Both the position numbers and the translations under genes were made by a program. From positions 3,456 to 67,455 of the forward strand of contig CAYTFZ010000005.1 in the NCBI GenBank assembly GCA_964437215.1: 64,000 nt of DNA, read 5' to 3'. Below the pieces are notes generated by a model. It searched no databases. It worked only from the letters and a program-made list of their open reading frames with translations, and had not been told where the DNA came from. Origin of the DNA: JAAYAN01 sp964437215. GTDB taxonomy: Bacteria; Bacteroidota; Ignavibacteria; Ignavibacteriales; Melioribacteraceae. Shown here one piece after another: positions 44,747-53,559 of this stretch; the first letter of the stretch is position 1; every line of letters starts with the position of its first letter.

Positions 44747-45298
44747 TTAATAAATATTCAAGAATATTTTTGCATTTGCAGATAGGAAAGAAGATTTTCG
44801 AACTGCACGGTAATTTATCGATAAATCGAAACTGAAGTCGCTGCTCAGACGTGTTAAAATCCCTACTCCGCACTGAACTGCAAAATTGTTTTTCTCGGAA
44901 AATTGATTATTTATTAAAGATGCTGTGCTGTCTGATTCACTTTTTAATTTTACTTTATTGTTTTGTAAACCGAAATTTAATGAAACATACGGTATAATAT
45001 TATCAGTGTCAGCAAAATATCTTATCCCCGGTAAAATAGAAATTTCTTCGATACTGCTTTTTTCGGGACTGTTTTTTAAAACGAATTTGCCATATCCTAT
45101 TGCAAGTTCTATCCCAACCTGACGAGCTACAGCAACTAATATAGTTCCGTCAGCTTCAAATCCGTTTTTTGCATAATCGTTAAACCCGGCAGCCGGAACA
45201 GCAAATTTACCTCCAAATCCCAAAGCAACGCTTTCGCTTTGAGAATATGAGAAAACAGAACAAAGAACCAAGAAGAATCCGGCGTAAAATTTATTCAT
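44747..45298 (-). CDS. Small outer-membrane beta-barrel protein
   Basis: 183 residues. Signal peptide 1-19 ending FSYSQS, then alternating strands with the OmpX/OmpW-like pattern (ALGFGGKFAVPAAGF, GIELAIGYGKFVLK, GIRYFADTDNIIPYVSLNFGLQ, FDLSINYRAV) and a C-terminal aromatic residue. Eight strands are plausible. Function unknown; likely cotranscribed with the LD-carboxypeptidase gene. Confidence 0.75.
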   Translation of the reverse strand: MNKFYAGFFLVLCSVFSYSQSESVALGFGGKFAVPAAGFNDYAKNGFEADGTILVAVARQVGIELAIGYGKFVLKNSPEKSSIEEISILPGIRYFADTDNIIPYVSLNFGLQNNKVKLKSESDSTASLINNQFSEKNNFAVQCGVGILTRLSSDFSFDLSINYRAVRKSSFLSANAKIFLNIY

Positions 45299-45334
45299 AA
45301 AAACTCCTTACGGTATAAGCATCTTCGAAAATCA

Positions 45335-46141
45335 TCATTCAATTATAAACTCTTTTCTTCCCCACTCAATAAATTTACTTTTAATAAAATCAAGTATCCT
45401 ATTGTGCTCTTCACTACCGTTACCGGTAACCTTAAAAGGTTCTCCAAAGGCTATGTGCACATCTTTTGAAGGATCAATTTTCCCGAAATCCTTGATAGCT
45501 TTAATTGAAGAATTGCCCCAAGCATCACTCATAATAGCTATTGGAATAATCGGCACATTGTTCTTTTTAGCAATTTTTTCACCCAAAGTATTAAAAGATT
45601 TACAATCCAAATATTCACTTCTTGTTTTTTGAGGAAATACAACTATCGACCTCCCGTCCTTTAATCTTTCAGCGCCTGCTTCAATTACACGCATCAAATC
45701 TTCACGAGGGTTACTTCTTCCTACAAGAATTGGATGGCGTGCAGCCGAAACCGGACCAAACAAAGGATAGTTAACAAGTTCTTCTTTTTGAATAAATACA
45801 ACTTTTTTTACAGGGTTAATAATTGCTGGAAGAACCATAGTTTCGAGCGTACTCATATGATTACCAATTAACACAGCCGGACCCTCAAAACTTGTTATAT
45901 TTTTCATACCTTCAATATAATGCTTAATACCAACACTTTCCAACGCATTTAAAATCCAATATGATGATAATGCCCAATTTTTACCGTTATATTCATTCCT
46001 CGCCACAAAACGGTTACTTTTATAAACAATTCTTATCAACTTAGAATAATAGCTAATAGACGGGCAAATTGATTTATTCAAAACTTGGTCAGAACTTTTA
46101 TAAAAATCATTTTCTGCTAATATTGGTAATGTATTATTCAT
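45335..46141 (-). CDS. Lysophospholipid acyltransferase-like protein with variant motifs
   Basis: 268 residues of the PlsC-like fold. The catalytic HX4D box appears as NHMSTLE, with Glu in place of Asp, and the FPEG box as VVFPQKTRS; PIIPIAIMSDAW matches the later conserved block. Such changes suggest an unusual acyl acceptor or a subgroup of its own. No N-terminal membrane helix of the usual length is seen. Sits downstream of the tRNA cluster, separated by a terminator. Confidence 0.8.
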   Translation of the reverse strand: MNNTLPILAENDFYKSSDQVLNKSICPSISYYSKLIRIVYKSNRFVARNEYNGKNWALSSYWILNALESVGIKHYIEGMKNITSFEGPAVLIGNHMSTLETMVLPAIINPVKKVVFIQKEELVNYPLFGPVSAARHPILVGRSNPREDLMRVIEAGAERLKDGRSIVVFPQKTRSEYLDCKSFNTLGEKIAKKNNVPIIPIAIMSDAWGNSSIKAIKDFGKIDPSKDVHIAFGEPFKVTGNGSEEHNRILDFIKSKFIEWGRKEFIIE

Positions 46142-46194
46142 AGAAACTCAATTTTATAAAATCAAAAATAAAAATATCGGTAATTTAAAACAAA

Positions 46195-46219
46195 AAAACC
46201 CCGAATATTTCGGGGTTTT
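46195..46219 (-). terminator. Terminator of the tRNA cluster
   Basis: AAAACCCCGAA and TTCGGGGTTTT form a perfect 11-bp stem with a three-base loop, followed by more T on the minus strand. It lies immediately after tRNA-Glu. The stem is nearly symmetrical in its tails and may also act on the plus strand. Confidence 0.93.
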
Positions 46220-46220
46220 G

Positions 46221-46294
46221 TGACCCGTACGGGACTCGAACCCGTACTCTTTGCCGTGAAAGGGCAACGTGTTAACCAGTTACACTAACGGGCC
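46221..46294 (-). tRNA. tRNA-Glu (TTC)
   Basis: The minus strand folds as a 74-nt cloverleaf: acceptor GGCCCGT/ACGGGTC, anticodon loop CCTTTCA (anticodon TTC), T-arm with GGTTCGAGTCC. The discriminator is A; CCA is not encoded. Last of four tRNAs in this transcript. Confidence 0.95.
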
Positions 46295-46377
46295 AATCTT
46301 ATTATTTTCAAAGCACCAAATATACTAAACATAAAGACCAAATCAAATTTAATTTTTGGTGTTACCGAAAACATCCG

Positions 46378-46452
46378 GGTGAGCGATGGGACTTGAACCC
46401 ACGGCCTTCTGGGCCACAACCAGACGCTCTAACCAACTGAGCTACGCCCACC
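46378..46452 (-). tRNA. tRNA-His (GTG)
   Basis: Acceptor GTGGGCG/CGCTCAC with an extra 5' G (position -1) facing discriminator C73, the identity feature of tRNA-His. Anticodon stem TCTGG/CCAGA with loop TTGTGGC (anticodon GTG). CCA not encoded. This is the tRNA whose charging would be sensed by the his leader peptide at 23706-23753. Confidence 0.95.
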
Positions 46453-46464
46453 ATTTTATTACTG

Positions 46465-46538
46465 TACGCCAGAATGGACTCGAACCATTAACCTACAGCT
46501 TAGAAGGCTGTTGCTCTATCCAATTGAGCTACTGGCGC
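46465..46538 (-). tRNA. tRNA-Arg (TCT)
   Basis: Acceptor GCGCCAG/CTGGCGT (one G-U pair), D-arm TAGCTCAATTGGATAGAGC, anticodon loop CTTCTAA (anticodon TCT), T-arm with GGTTCGAGTCC. Discriminator A; CCA not encoded. Confidence 0.95.
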
Positions 46539-46614
46539 AACAATTTTTGGTTTTCAATATTTTAAGAACATCAGGGATTCAAATATTTTAATGATTGAAT
46601 CCTCGTAATCTTTG

Positions 46615-46689
46615 TCGGGGCGGCAGGAGTTGAACCTGCGACCTCCTGCTCCCAAAGCAGGCGCGATAACCGGGCTACGCTACGCCCCG
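46615..46689 (-). tRNA. tRNA-Pro (TGG)
   Basis: Acceptor CGGGGCG/CGCCCCG, anticodon stem CCTGC/GCAGG with loop TTTGGGA (anticodon TGG), T-arm with GGTTCAACTCC. Discriminator A; CCA not encoded. First tRNA after the promoter. Confidence 0.95.
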
Positions 46690-46716
46690 AAATAAATATT
46701 CAAAAAACAGATTCAA

Positions 46717-46745
46717 AATTTACTTCTTTATTTCCTTTTTGTCAA
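46717..46745 (-). promoter_or_regulatory. Predicted promoter of the tRNA cluster
   Basis: On the minus strand a perfect TTGACA (46745-46740), 17-bp spacer and TAAATT (46722-46717). The start near 46709 leaves about 20 nt before tRNA-Pro. It supports standard sigma70-type promoters in this organism. Confidence 0.7.
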
Positions 46746-46821
46746 TTTAAATTTGAAATTTTTAATAATTAATTTTATTCATATCTTTTGAACATATTTA
46801 ATAATTATTTTCTGGCATACG

Positions 46822-48042
46822 TTGTTAAGTCCGTTTATTGCATTCAGATATATTTTTTCGAGGAAAGATTCCAAATTTATCTCACTTATTTCCGTTATAT
46901 CTTTTTCGGGTATAGCCCTCGGTGTTGCTGTTTTAATTATTGCTTTAACAATTCTTGATGGATTTGAAAAAGTTATTGAAGATAAAATTGTAAGTTTTAA
47001 TTCTCATATCCAGATTTCCTCTTTCAGCAAAAAGAATTTGGATCCTTATCAGGATTTAATGCCGGGAATTGCAAGAATGACCGGACAGGATATTGCCAGT
47101 ATTTCTCCATTTATTTACAAAGCCGCTCTTATTAAGCATAAAAAATATTCCGAAGGAATTATGCTAAAGGGAATTATACCAGAAAATGATAATTCGGACA
47201 TAAATAAATATATAGTCTCCGGGAAATATAAATTTGGAAACAGCAATAAACCTGGGATAATTCTTGGGAAAAAACTTGCAGAAAAATTATTTGTTGAAAT
47301 CGGTTCCAAAATAACACTTTTCACTTTGCGAAATGATATGGCTCCCTCGTTTGATAATCCTCCGGCAATTAAACAATTTGTTGTTACCGGAATTTACGAA
47401 AGCGGAATGGCTGAATATGATGATCTTAATGCATATTGTGAATTTGAAGAAGCTCAAAACTTTTTTGAAATAGGCAATCATATTTCCGGTTATAACATCA
47501 AACTGAAAAAACTTGATAATATTTTTGATATTGAAGAAAAACTTCAAAACGGATTGCCTTATCCTTATTATGTGCGGTCAATTTATCAAGTTCACCAAAA
47601 TATATTTACTTGGATAGACCTCCAGAAAAAGCCGATACCTATTATTTTAGGACTTATTGTTGTGGTAGCAGTATTTAATATTGTCGGAACTCTTTTAATG
47701 ATTGTACTCGAAAGAACAAGTGATATTGGAATTTTACGCGCAATGGGTTCGACTAAAAAACAAATAATAAGTATTTTTATGATTCAAGGAATATCTTTGT
47801 CCTTAATTGGAATTATATTAGGAAATATTATAGCTTTTACACTTTCTTATCTTCAGCTTGAATTTGATATTATATCGCTTCCTGCTGAAGTATATTTTAT
47901 TTCCAGCGTACCTATTTCTATAAATGTATTAAATTATTTAATTGTCTCCGGCTCTGCTTTCGTACTTTCAATATTTATATCAATTATTCCCTGTTCCATT
48001 GCTGCCGGATTATCTCCCATTACATCAATTAAATTTGACTGA
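46822..48042 (+). CDS. LolC/LolE-family lipoprotein-releasing ABC permease (first copy)
   Basis: 406 residues: one N-terminal helix (ISVISFSGIALGVAVLIIALTILDGF), a large periplasmic MacB-like domain (about 50-270), then three helices including VVAVFNIVGTLLMIVLERTSDIGILRAMGSTKKQI, the conserved FtsX/LolE core. Moves lipoproteins from the inner membrane to a carrier. The start is TTG 46822 (LSPFIAFRYIFS follows), the usual family beginning. One base before the second permease gene, with which it would form a heterodimer. Confidence 0.88.
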   Translation: MLSPFIAFRYIFSRKDSKFISLISVISFSGIALGVAVLIIALTILDGFEKVIEDKIVSFNSHIQISSFSKKNLDPYQDLMPGIARMTGQDIASISPFIYKAALIKHKKYSEGIMLKGIIPENDNSDINKYIVSGKYKFGNSNKPGIILGKKLAEKLFVEIGSKITLFTLRNDMAPSFDNPPAIKQFVVTGIYESGMAEYDDLNAYCEFEEAQNFFEIGNHISGYNIKLKKLDNIFDIEEKLQNGLPYPYYVRSIYQVHQNIFTWIDLQKKPIPIILGLIVVVAVFNIVGTLLMIVLERTSDIGILRAMGSTKKQIISIFMIQGISLSLIGIILGNIIAFTLSYLQLEFDIISLPAEVYFISSVPISINVLNYLIVSGSAFVLSIFISIIPCSIAAGLSPITSIKFD

Positions 48043-48043
48043 A

Positions 48044-49273
48044 ATGACTGAACTTTTTATTGCAAACAGATATCTTCGTTCGAAACATAAAATTAATTTT
48101 ATAACGATTATATCCATTCTTTCAACAATTGGAATAACAATTGGCGTGGCTGCTTTAATTGTAGTTCTTTCAGTATTTAACGGCTTCGGAAATATTGTAA
48201 CCGACATTATGATAAACTTCGATCCTCATATCCGGATAGATTACATAGGAAATGTTTCGGAAGAAGAACACAACTATGCCGAAAATATCCTGAAATCTCA
48301 AAATAATATAGTTTCTTTTCATCCCTACGTTCAGTCGAAAGCAATACTTATAAACAGGAATTCGTACGAAATATTAAATCTTAAGGGAATTGAAGCTAAC
48401 ACTGATTTTGAAAACTGGGGCGTTCACAAAACTATAAAAACCGGATATTTTAAACCAGACTCTAACTCGCTTATCCCTCAGATAATTCTTGGAACACCTA
48501 TGGCATTACGTTTATCTGTAATGCCCGGCGATACAATAATTATTACTTCTTTCCCCGATATAGAGAAATCTCTTTTAAATTATTCGTTGCCGGTAACAAA
48601 AAAATACCTTCTTTCCGGAATATTTCAGACAAACAACAAAAATTACGATTACAATTACGTTTTTACAGACTTATTATCCGCAAAACAAACTCTTTCTTTC
48701 GGAAACAGGATAAGCGGCATCGAAATAAGACTTGAAGATATTGATGACTCGCAAAAATTAAAAGACCTTTTAAATGACAAACTCGATCCTGCTAAGTTTT
48801 CAATTAAAACCTGGTTCGATTTGCATAAAGACCTTTACACTGTAATGCTTATAGAAAGATGGTCGGCTTATATTATTTTATGCCTTATAATTGCCGTTGC
48901 TACTTTTAATATATTAGGATCGCTAACTATGTCTGTTATCGAAAAGAAAAAAGACATCGGAGTATTAAGATCAATGGGAATGCCGAGCAAATCAATTTTA
49001 CGGATTTTTATGTTCGAAGGAATTTTGGTAGGAACAGTCGGAACTATTGCCGGACTTATTATCGGGCTGTTTATCTGCTATCTTCAAATTGAGTATAAAT
49101 TTTATCCGCTCGATCCTTTAAAATACATTTTGGATGCAATTCCGATACAGATCAGGCTTTCGGATATTTTTGCAATAACCGGAATGAGTATGTTTCTTTC
49201 GGTCATTGCTTCTCTTTATCCTGCTGCTAGAGCAGTTAAAATTTCAATTATCGACGCTATAAAATGGGAATAA
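48044..49273 (+). CDS. LolC/LolE-family lipoprotein-releasing ABC permease (second copy)
   Basis: 409 residues from ATG 48044 (MTELFIANRYLRSKHK), the start that matches the family; upstream codons are in the previous gene. Same layout as its neighbour: helix with ISILSTIGITIGVAALIVVLS, periplasmic domain, and the FNILGSLTMSVIEKKKDIGVLRSMGMPSKSI core. It ends 2 bp before the ATPase start at 49276. The two permeases are clearly divergent, so a LolCE heterodimer is likely. Confidence 0.9.
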   Translation: MTELFIANRYLRSKHKINFITIISILSTIGITIGVAALIVVLSVFNGFGNIVTDIMINFDPHIRIDYIGNVSEEEHNYAENILKSQNNIVSFHPYVQSKAILINRNSYEILNLKGIEANTDFENWGVHKTIKTGYFKPDSNSLIPQIILGTPMALRLSVMPGDTIIITSFPDIEKSLLNYSLPVTKKYLLSGIFQTNNKNYDYNYVFTDLLSAKQTLSFGNRISGIEIRLEDIDDSQKLKDLLNDKLDPAKFSIKTWFDLHKDLYTVMLIERWSAYIILCLIIAVATFNILGSLTMSVIEKKKDIGVLRSMGMPSKSILRIFMFEGILVGTVGTIAGLIIGLFICYLQIEYKFYPLDPLKYILDAIPIQIRLSDIFAITGMSMFLSVIASLYPAARAVKISIIDAIKWE

Positions 49274-49275
49274 AA

Positions 49276-49953
49276 ATGATTCTTAAGGCTAAAAATTTAA
49301 ATAAGACTTTTAACACTGTTTCTAACTCGAGTCTGGAAGTTATAAAAAATGTTTCACTTGAACTTGAGCAAAATAAAATTACCGTAATTGTAGGAGCATC
49401 CGGTGCCGGTAAAAGTACGCTGCTTCATATTCTCAGCGGACTTGATAAACCTGACAGCGGTTCAGTTTTAATAAACGGAACTGATATTTCCAGCCTTTCG
49501 GATGAAAAATTATCTCTTTTCAGAAACAAACATATCGGTTTTATATTTCAATTTCATCATCTTTTACCGGAATTTACAGCTTCCGAAAACATTTCGATTG
49601 CCCAGATGATTTCTGGTGAAAAATTCATAAAAGCTCAAATTCGCTCAGAAGAATTACTTAATACTGTCGGACTTTCCGAACGAGGTACTCACAAACCGGC
49701 ACAGCTTTCCGGCGGCGAACAGCAAAGAGTGGCTGTTGCGCGGGCAATTGTAAACAATCCGGAAATTGTTTTTGCCGACGAACCTACGGGAAATCTCGAT
49801 TCAGCAAATAGCGAAATAATTCATAACCTGTTTATCCGGTTAAAAGAAGAACGCGGATTAACCTTTTTAATAGCAACCCACAATCCCGAAATGGTAAAAC
49901 TTGCCGACCGTGTTATTGAAATTAAAGACGGAATAATTCACGAAAAAAGTTAA
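49276..49953 (+). CDS. lolD: LolD-like ABC transporter ATPase
   Basis: 225 residues. Walker A GASGAGKSTLLHILSGLD, the MacB/LolD-type FQFHHLLPEFTASENI, signature LSGGEQQRVAVARAI and Walker B IVFADEPTGNLD. ATG 49276 is preferred over an upstream in-frame ATG at 49264 inside the permease gene. Its stop codon overlaps the stop of the convergent aminopeptidase gene, with no terminator between. Confidence 0.92.
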   Translation: MILKAKNLNKTFNTVSNSSLEVIKNVSLELEQNKITVIVGASGAGKSTLLHILSGLDKPDSGSVLINGTDISSLSDEKLSLFRNKHIGFIFQFHHLLPEFTASENISIAQMISGEKFIKAQIRSEELLNTVGLSERGTHKPAQLSGGEQQRVAVARAIVNNPEIVFADEPTGNLDSANSEIIHNLFIRLKEERGLTFLIATHNPEMVKLADRVIEIKDGIIHEKS

Positions 49954-51437
49954 TCCTGCATCATTTCAATATACCGATGCAATAATCTTACGCCAAATCC
50001 CGTATGATATTTTTCGGAATAGCTGTTCAGTTTATTCTTCCCTGCCGGCGCCAAATCTATATGCACCCATTTTTCGGGTTTCGTTACAAAGCTTTCCAGA
50101 AATTTTGCTGCGGTAATTGCACCTCCCCATCTAGGGCCTAAATTTGAGATGTCAGCCACATCGCTTTTCATCAGCTCAGCATATTCATCCCACATCGGGA
50201 AAGGCCATACACGTTCAAAAGTCTCTTTACCTGCTTTTATCAGTCCGCCCGAAATCTGATCATTTTTGGTAAATATTCCTGCCGCATATTCTCCTAAAGC
50301 TACAACACAAGCCCCTGTCAATGTTGCAAGATCAATAATCTCATCGGGATTTTGTTTTGAGGCATAATGCAGAGCATCTGCTAAAATTATCCGTCCTTCT
50401 GCATCAGTATCAAGTACTTCAATAGTTTTACCAGAATATGTTTTAATTATATCGCCAGGCTTATAAGAGCTGCCCGAAAGCATATTTTCAACAGCAGGAA
50501 TAACACCTATCAAATCAGCATCAAGCTTGTTTTTTGCGGCAGCATAAATTGCGCCTATTACGGCGGCTGCGCCGGACATATCAATCTTCATATCCAGCAT
50601 TGATGAAGTGGGTTTAATTGAAAGTCCGCCCGAATCGTAAGTAACACCTTTTCCCACTAAAGCAATTTTAGGACAATTTTTTTTTGATGATTTGTATTTT
50701 AATATAATTAATCTTGGATCGTTTGCACTTGCACTACCAACAGCAAGAATAGCATTCATTTTATTTTTTCGAAGTTCTTTTTTATCCCATACTTCAACTG
50801 TAACGCTTGTATTTTTAAACAATTTCATTGTTTTTTCTGCCAATATCTCAGGAGTAAGCGATATTGCCGGTTCGTTGATAATATCTCGGGAAAAATAAAT
50901 GGCTTCTAAAACGTTACGGCTTGTTTTTATTGCTTCTTCAACATCTTTAGAAGATGCAGAATGGAAGATTACATCAAGTTTTGATAATTTTTTCTTATCG
51001 GATTTATATTTGTTAAACTCGTAATTACCAAGTCCCGCCCCTTCAATAAACGATCTCAAATAATTTTTCTTTGCATCGAATATTTTCAAAAACACTTTAT
51101 CTTCAGGAATAAAAACAGATGCAGAAGCCACCTTTTCTGAAGATAATTCAATGATAAATTTAGAAACGGAATTCCGGAAAAAATCAGTGTTAAGTTTTTT
51201 AACATCATATTTTACCAGTTTAATAATTTCCGGTGAACTGTCGGTATAAGCTTTAATGCTTTCTTCATCGTTTCCAAGAAATTTATCCATAAGGATATCC
51301 GGAATTACTATATTGTGTTTTTTAATAAATTCATCTGTTTCATTTTTTAATTTTTCTTTATTAAAGAAAGCAAGTACAGCCATCTTTTTGCTTTTTTTAA
51401 GCTCTATCCCTTCTGATTTATAACTGATTTCAAACAT
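49950..51437 (-). CDS. pepA: Leucyl aminopeptidase family protein (M17)
   Basis: 495 residues from ATG 51437, supported by GAGGT 6-10 bp upstream. The C-terminal catalytic domain has VGKGVTYDSGGLSIKP and the metal/catalytic block LDTDAEGRIILADAL (the family usually has NTDAEGRL; here the first residue is Asp), then LTGACVVALGEYAAG. The N-terminal half is divergent. Removes N-terminal residues from peptides in the cytosol. Seven bases after the NrnA-like gene. Confidence 0.92.
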   Translation of the reverse strand: MFEISYKSEGIELKKSKKMAVLAFFNKEKLKNETDEFIKKHNIVIPDILMDKFLGNDEESIKAYTDSSPEIIKLVKYDVKKLNTDFFRNSVSKFIIELSSEKVASASVFIPEDKVFLKIFDAKKNYLRSFIEGAGLGNYEFNKYKSDKKKLSKLDVIFHSASSKDVEEAIKTSRNVLEAIYFSRDIINEPAISLTPEILAEKTMKLFKNTSVTVEVWDKKELRKNKMNAILAVGSASANDPRLIILKYKSSKKNCPKIALVGKGVTYDSGGLSIKPTSSMLDMKIDMSGAAAVIGAIYAAAKNKLDADLIGVIPAVENMLSGSSYKPGDIIKTYSGKTIEVLDTDAEGRIILADALHYASKQNPDEIIDLATLTGACVVALGEYAAGIFTKNDQISGGLIKAGKETFERVWPFPMWDEYAELMKSDVADISNLGPRWGGAITAAKFLESFVTKPEKWVHIDLAPAGKNKLNSYSEKYHTGFGVRLLHRYIEMMQD

Positions 51438-51444
51438 TTTTACC

Positions 51445-52428
51445 TCACTTACTTGTGTATTTTTTAGCTGATTCAAGTATTTTTAATTTGTAATTATTAC
51501 TATCCGGATTATAAATTCTTAATCCTGCGGCATTAATATGTCCCCCGCCGCCGAATTCTCCGGCAAGCTGACTGACATTTGTATCTCCTTTTGAGCGGAA
51601 ACTAACTTTTAATCCTTCGGCAAGTTCAAAAAATAAAATTCCTATCTGAACCCCTTGAATTGAAAGACAATAATTCACAAAACCATCCATTTCTGCCTCG
51701 GATGAGCCTGTTTCTAATAAATCTTTCCGGGTAATTTCCATATAACATATTTTATTATCTGCCGAAAGACTCATCGAATTTAAAGCGCGACCCAGCAAAC
51801 GGTTTTTGCTTAAATTATTTTCATCATAAATTTTATCGAGAATTAGATGAGGTTTTACTCCCAAATCAAGCAATTCCGCAGCAATCCGGAAAGTTTTAGA
51901 ACTGGTGCGGTTATACTTAAATGAACCGGTATCTGTAACAATTGCCGAGTAAATTTGAACGGCAATGTCATAATCAGGTTCAACAATGCCGGTTTGTTTT
52001 ATAAAATCGTAAATTATCTCGCCCGTCGAAGTATATTCGGAATCAATTATTTGCAAATCCTCAAATCCCTCGGGATTTTGATGATGATCGATGCAGACTT
52101 TTTCCATTGATGAGCTTTTTAAGATATTCTCCATTTTTACTGTGCGGCTGAGCTGGTTCATATCAACAACAATAATTACTCCATTTTCCGAAAATAACTT
52201 ATTGTGGCAGGAAGGTTCGTATTGCTCTATCTTTCTTTCTTTATCAAGAAATTGCAGGAAATAAGGAGTTTCACTGTAATTAATTATTTTTACTGATTTA
52301 TTTAATTTTTTCAAAATATAATAAACTGCTATTTCCGAACCGATTGCATCGGCATCGGGGTTAACATGCGTAGTAATTATAAAGTTGTTTTTTTCTTCAA
52401 GAAGTTTTTTTAACTCACCAAATTTCAT
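51445..52428 (-). CDS. NrnA-like DHH/DHHA1 phosphoesterase
   Basis: 327 residues from ATG 52428 (MKFGELKKLLEEKNNF). DHH domain motifs: THVNPDADAIGSEIAVYY, VVDMNQ, and DHHQNPEG; DHHA1 motif GGGGHINAAG near the C-terminus. Family members degrade nanoRNA or cyclic dinucleotide products and hydrolyse phosphoadenosine phosphate. Upstream in-frame Met codons are unlikely starts. Confidence 0.92.
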   Translation of the reverse strand: MKFGELKKLLEEKNNFIITTHVNPDADAIGSEIAVYYILKKLNKSVKIINYSETPYFLQFLDKERKIEQYEPSCHNKLFSENGVIIVVDMNQLSRTVKMENILKSSSMEKVCIDHHQNPEGFEDLQIIDSEYTSTGEIIYDFIKQTGIVEPDYDIAVQIYSAIVTDTGSFKYNRTSSKTFRIAAELLDLGVKPHLILDKIYDENNLSKNRLLGRALNSMSLSADNKICYMEITRKDLLETGSSEAEMDGFVNYCLSIQGVQIGILFFELAEGLKVSFRSKGDTNVSQLAGEFGGGGHINAAGLRIYNPDSNNYKLKILESAKKYTSK

Positions 52429-52503
52429 AATAATTCCCATAATAGAATAAAGCAAATTTAATGTTTATTCTAAAATAATTAAAATTTATTGTGGATAAAA
52501 AAA

Positions 52504-52532
52504 AGGCAGCCGTTTAAAGGCTGCCTGTAGAA
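52504..52532 (-). terminator. Terminator of the korAB operon
   Basis: AGGCAGCC (52504-52511) and AGGCTGCCT-type arm (52518-52526) form a GC-rich stem around TTTAAA; on the minus strand it is followed by a run of eight T. It lies directly after the korB stop. Confidence 0.9.
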
Positions 52533-52533
52533 T

Positions 52534-53559
52534 TTATTCAACTGTCCAGGTAGTTGTGTTATGGAACAAGTCTTTAAGTGTTCCTTTGCCATTTACTTCA
52601 GTTATATAATTGATTTGATTTTGGATTTCTTCGTCGCAAGTAGGACGTGAAACACTTCTAAAAACACCAATTGGCGTTGGGAAATCAGGATTTTCCGAAA
52701 GATAACTAAGCAAATACGAGAGGAATGGATTATCGTCAGTTTCATCATGAACAAGAATATCATTGATGGAATAATTCCCTTCATCAATATTAACAACCTG
52801 AGGTTTTGTACCATTTAAAATAATCCCTTTATTTCTCTGGATTCCAAAAATCATAGGTTTTTCGTGTTCTAAAACTAAAACTGCATCGTCTTTTGTATCT
52901 TTGCTTGAAAGATGATCATAAGCTCCGTCGTTAAAAATATTACAATTTTGAAATATTTCAACAAATGAAGTACCTTTATGATTAGCAGCTTTTTTTATCA
53001 TTTCCTGCATATGTTTAGGATTTCTGTCTATTGAACGGGCTATAAAAGTTGCCCCTGCCCCCATAGCAAGCGATAAAGGATTAAAAGGATAATCAACGCT
53101 TCCATGTGGAGAACTCTTTGTAATTTTCCCTTTTTCAGATGTAGGGGAATATTGTCCTTTAGTTAATCCGTAAATTCTGTTATTAAATAAAAGTATCTTT
53201 AGATCGATATTTTTTCTGCAGGTATGAATAAAATGGTTACCGCCTATGCTTAACAAATCACCATCTCCGGCTGCAACCCATACCGAAAGATCAGGACGGG
53301 CAATTTTTAATCCTCCTGCAATTGCCGGAGCTCTTCCGTGGATGCTGTGCATGCCAAAAGTATCCACATAGTAAGTAAACCGGCTTGAACATCCAATTCC
53401 CGAAATGAATACAATTTTTTCCTTCGGAACACCAATATCAGGTAAAGTTCTTTGGACTTGAGCCAGTATAGAATAATCACCGCAACCGGGACACCATCTA
53501 ACATCCTGATCCGATATAAAATCTTTTGCTGTATATTTTATTTCTGTATTTGTAGTCAT
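52534..53559 (-). CDS. korB: 2-oxoacid:ferredoxin oxidoreductase subunit beta
   Basis: 341 residues. Thiamine diphosphate subunit: DVRWCPGCGDYSILAQVQ with a cluster Cys pair, GIGCSSRFTYYVDTFGMHSIHGRAPAIA, and the GDGDLLSIGGNHFIH cofactor motif. With KorA it makes succinyl-CoA from 2-oxoglutarate, or acts reductively; substrate is by similarity to KorB. Overlaps korA by 4 bp. Confidence 0.94.
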   Translation of the reverse strand: MTTNTEIKYTAKDFISDQDVRWCPGCGDYSILAQVQRTLPDIGVPKEKIVFISGIGCSSRFTYYVDTFGMHSIHGRAPAIAGGLKIARPDLSVWVAAGDGDLLSIGGNHFIHTCRKNIDLKILLFNNRIYGLTKGQYSPTSEKGKITKSSPHGSVDYPFNPLSLAMGAGATFIARSIDRNPKHMQEMIKKAANHKGTSFVEIFQNCNIFNDGAYDHLSSKDTKDDAVLVLEHEKPMIFGIQRNKGIILNGTKPQVVNIDEGNYSINDILVHDETDDNPFLSYLLSYLSENPDFPTPIGVFRSVSRPTCDEEIQNQINYITEVNGKGTLKDLFHNTTTWTVE

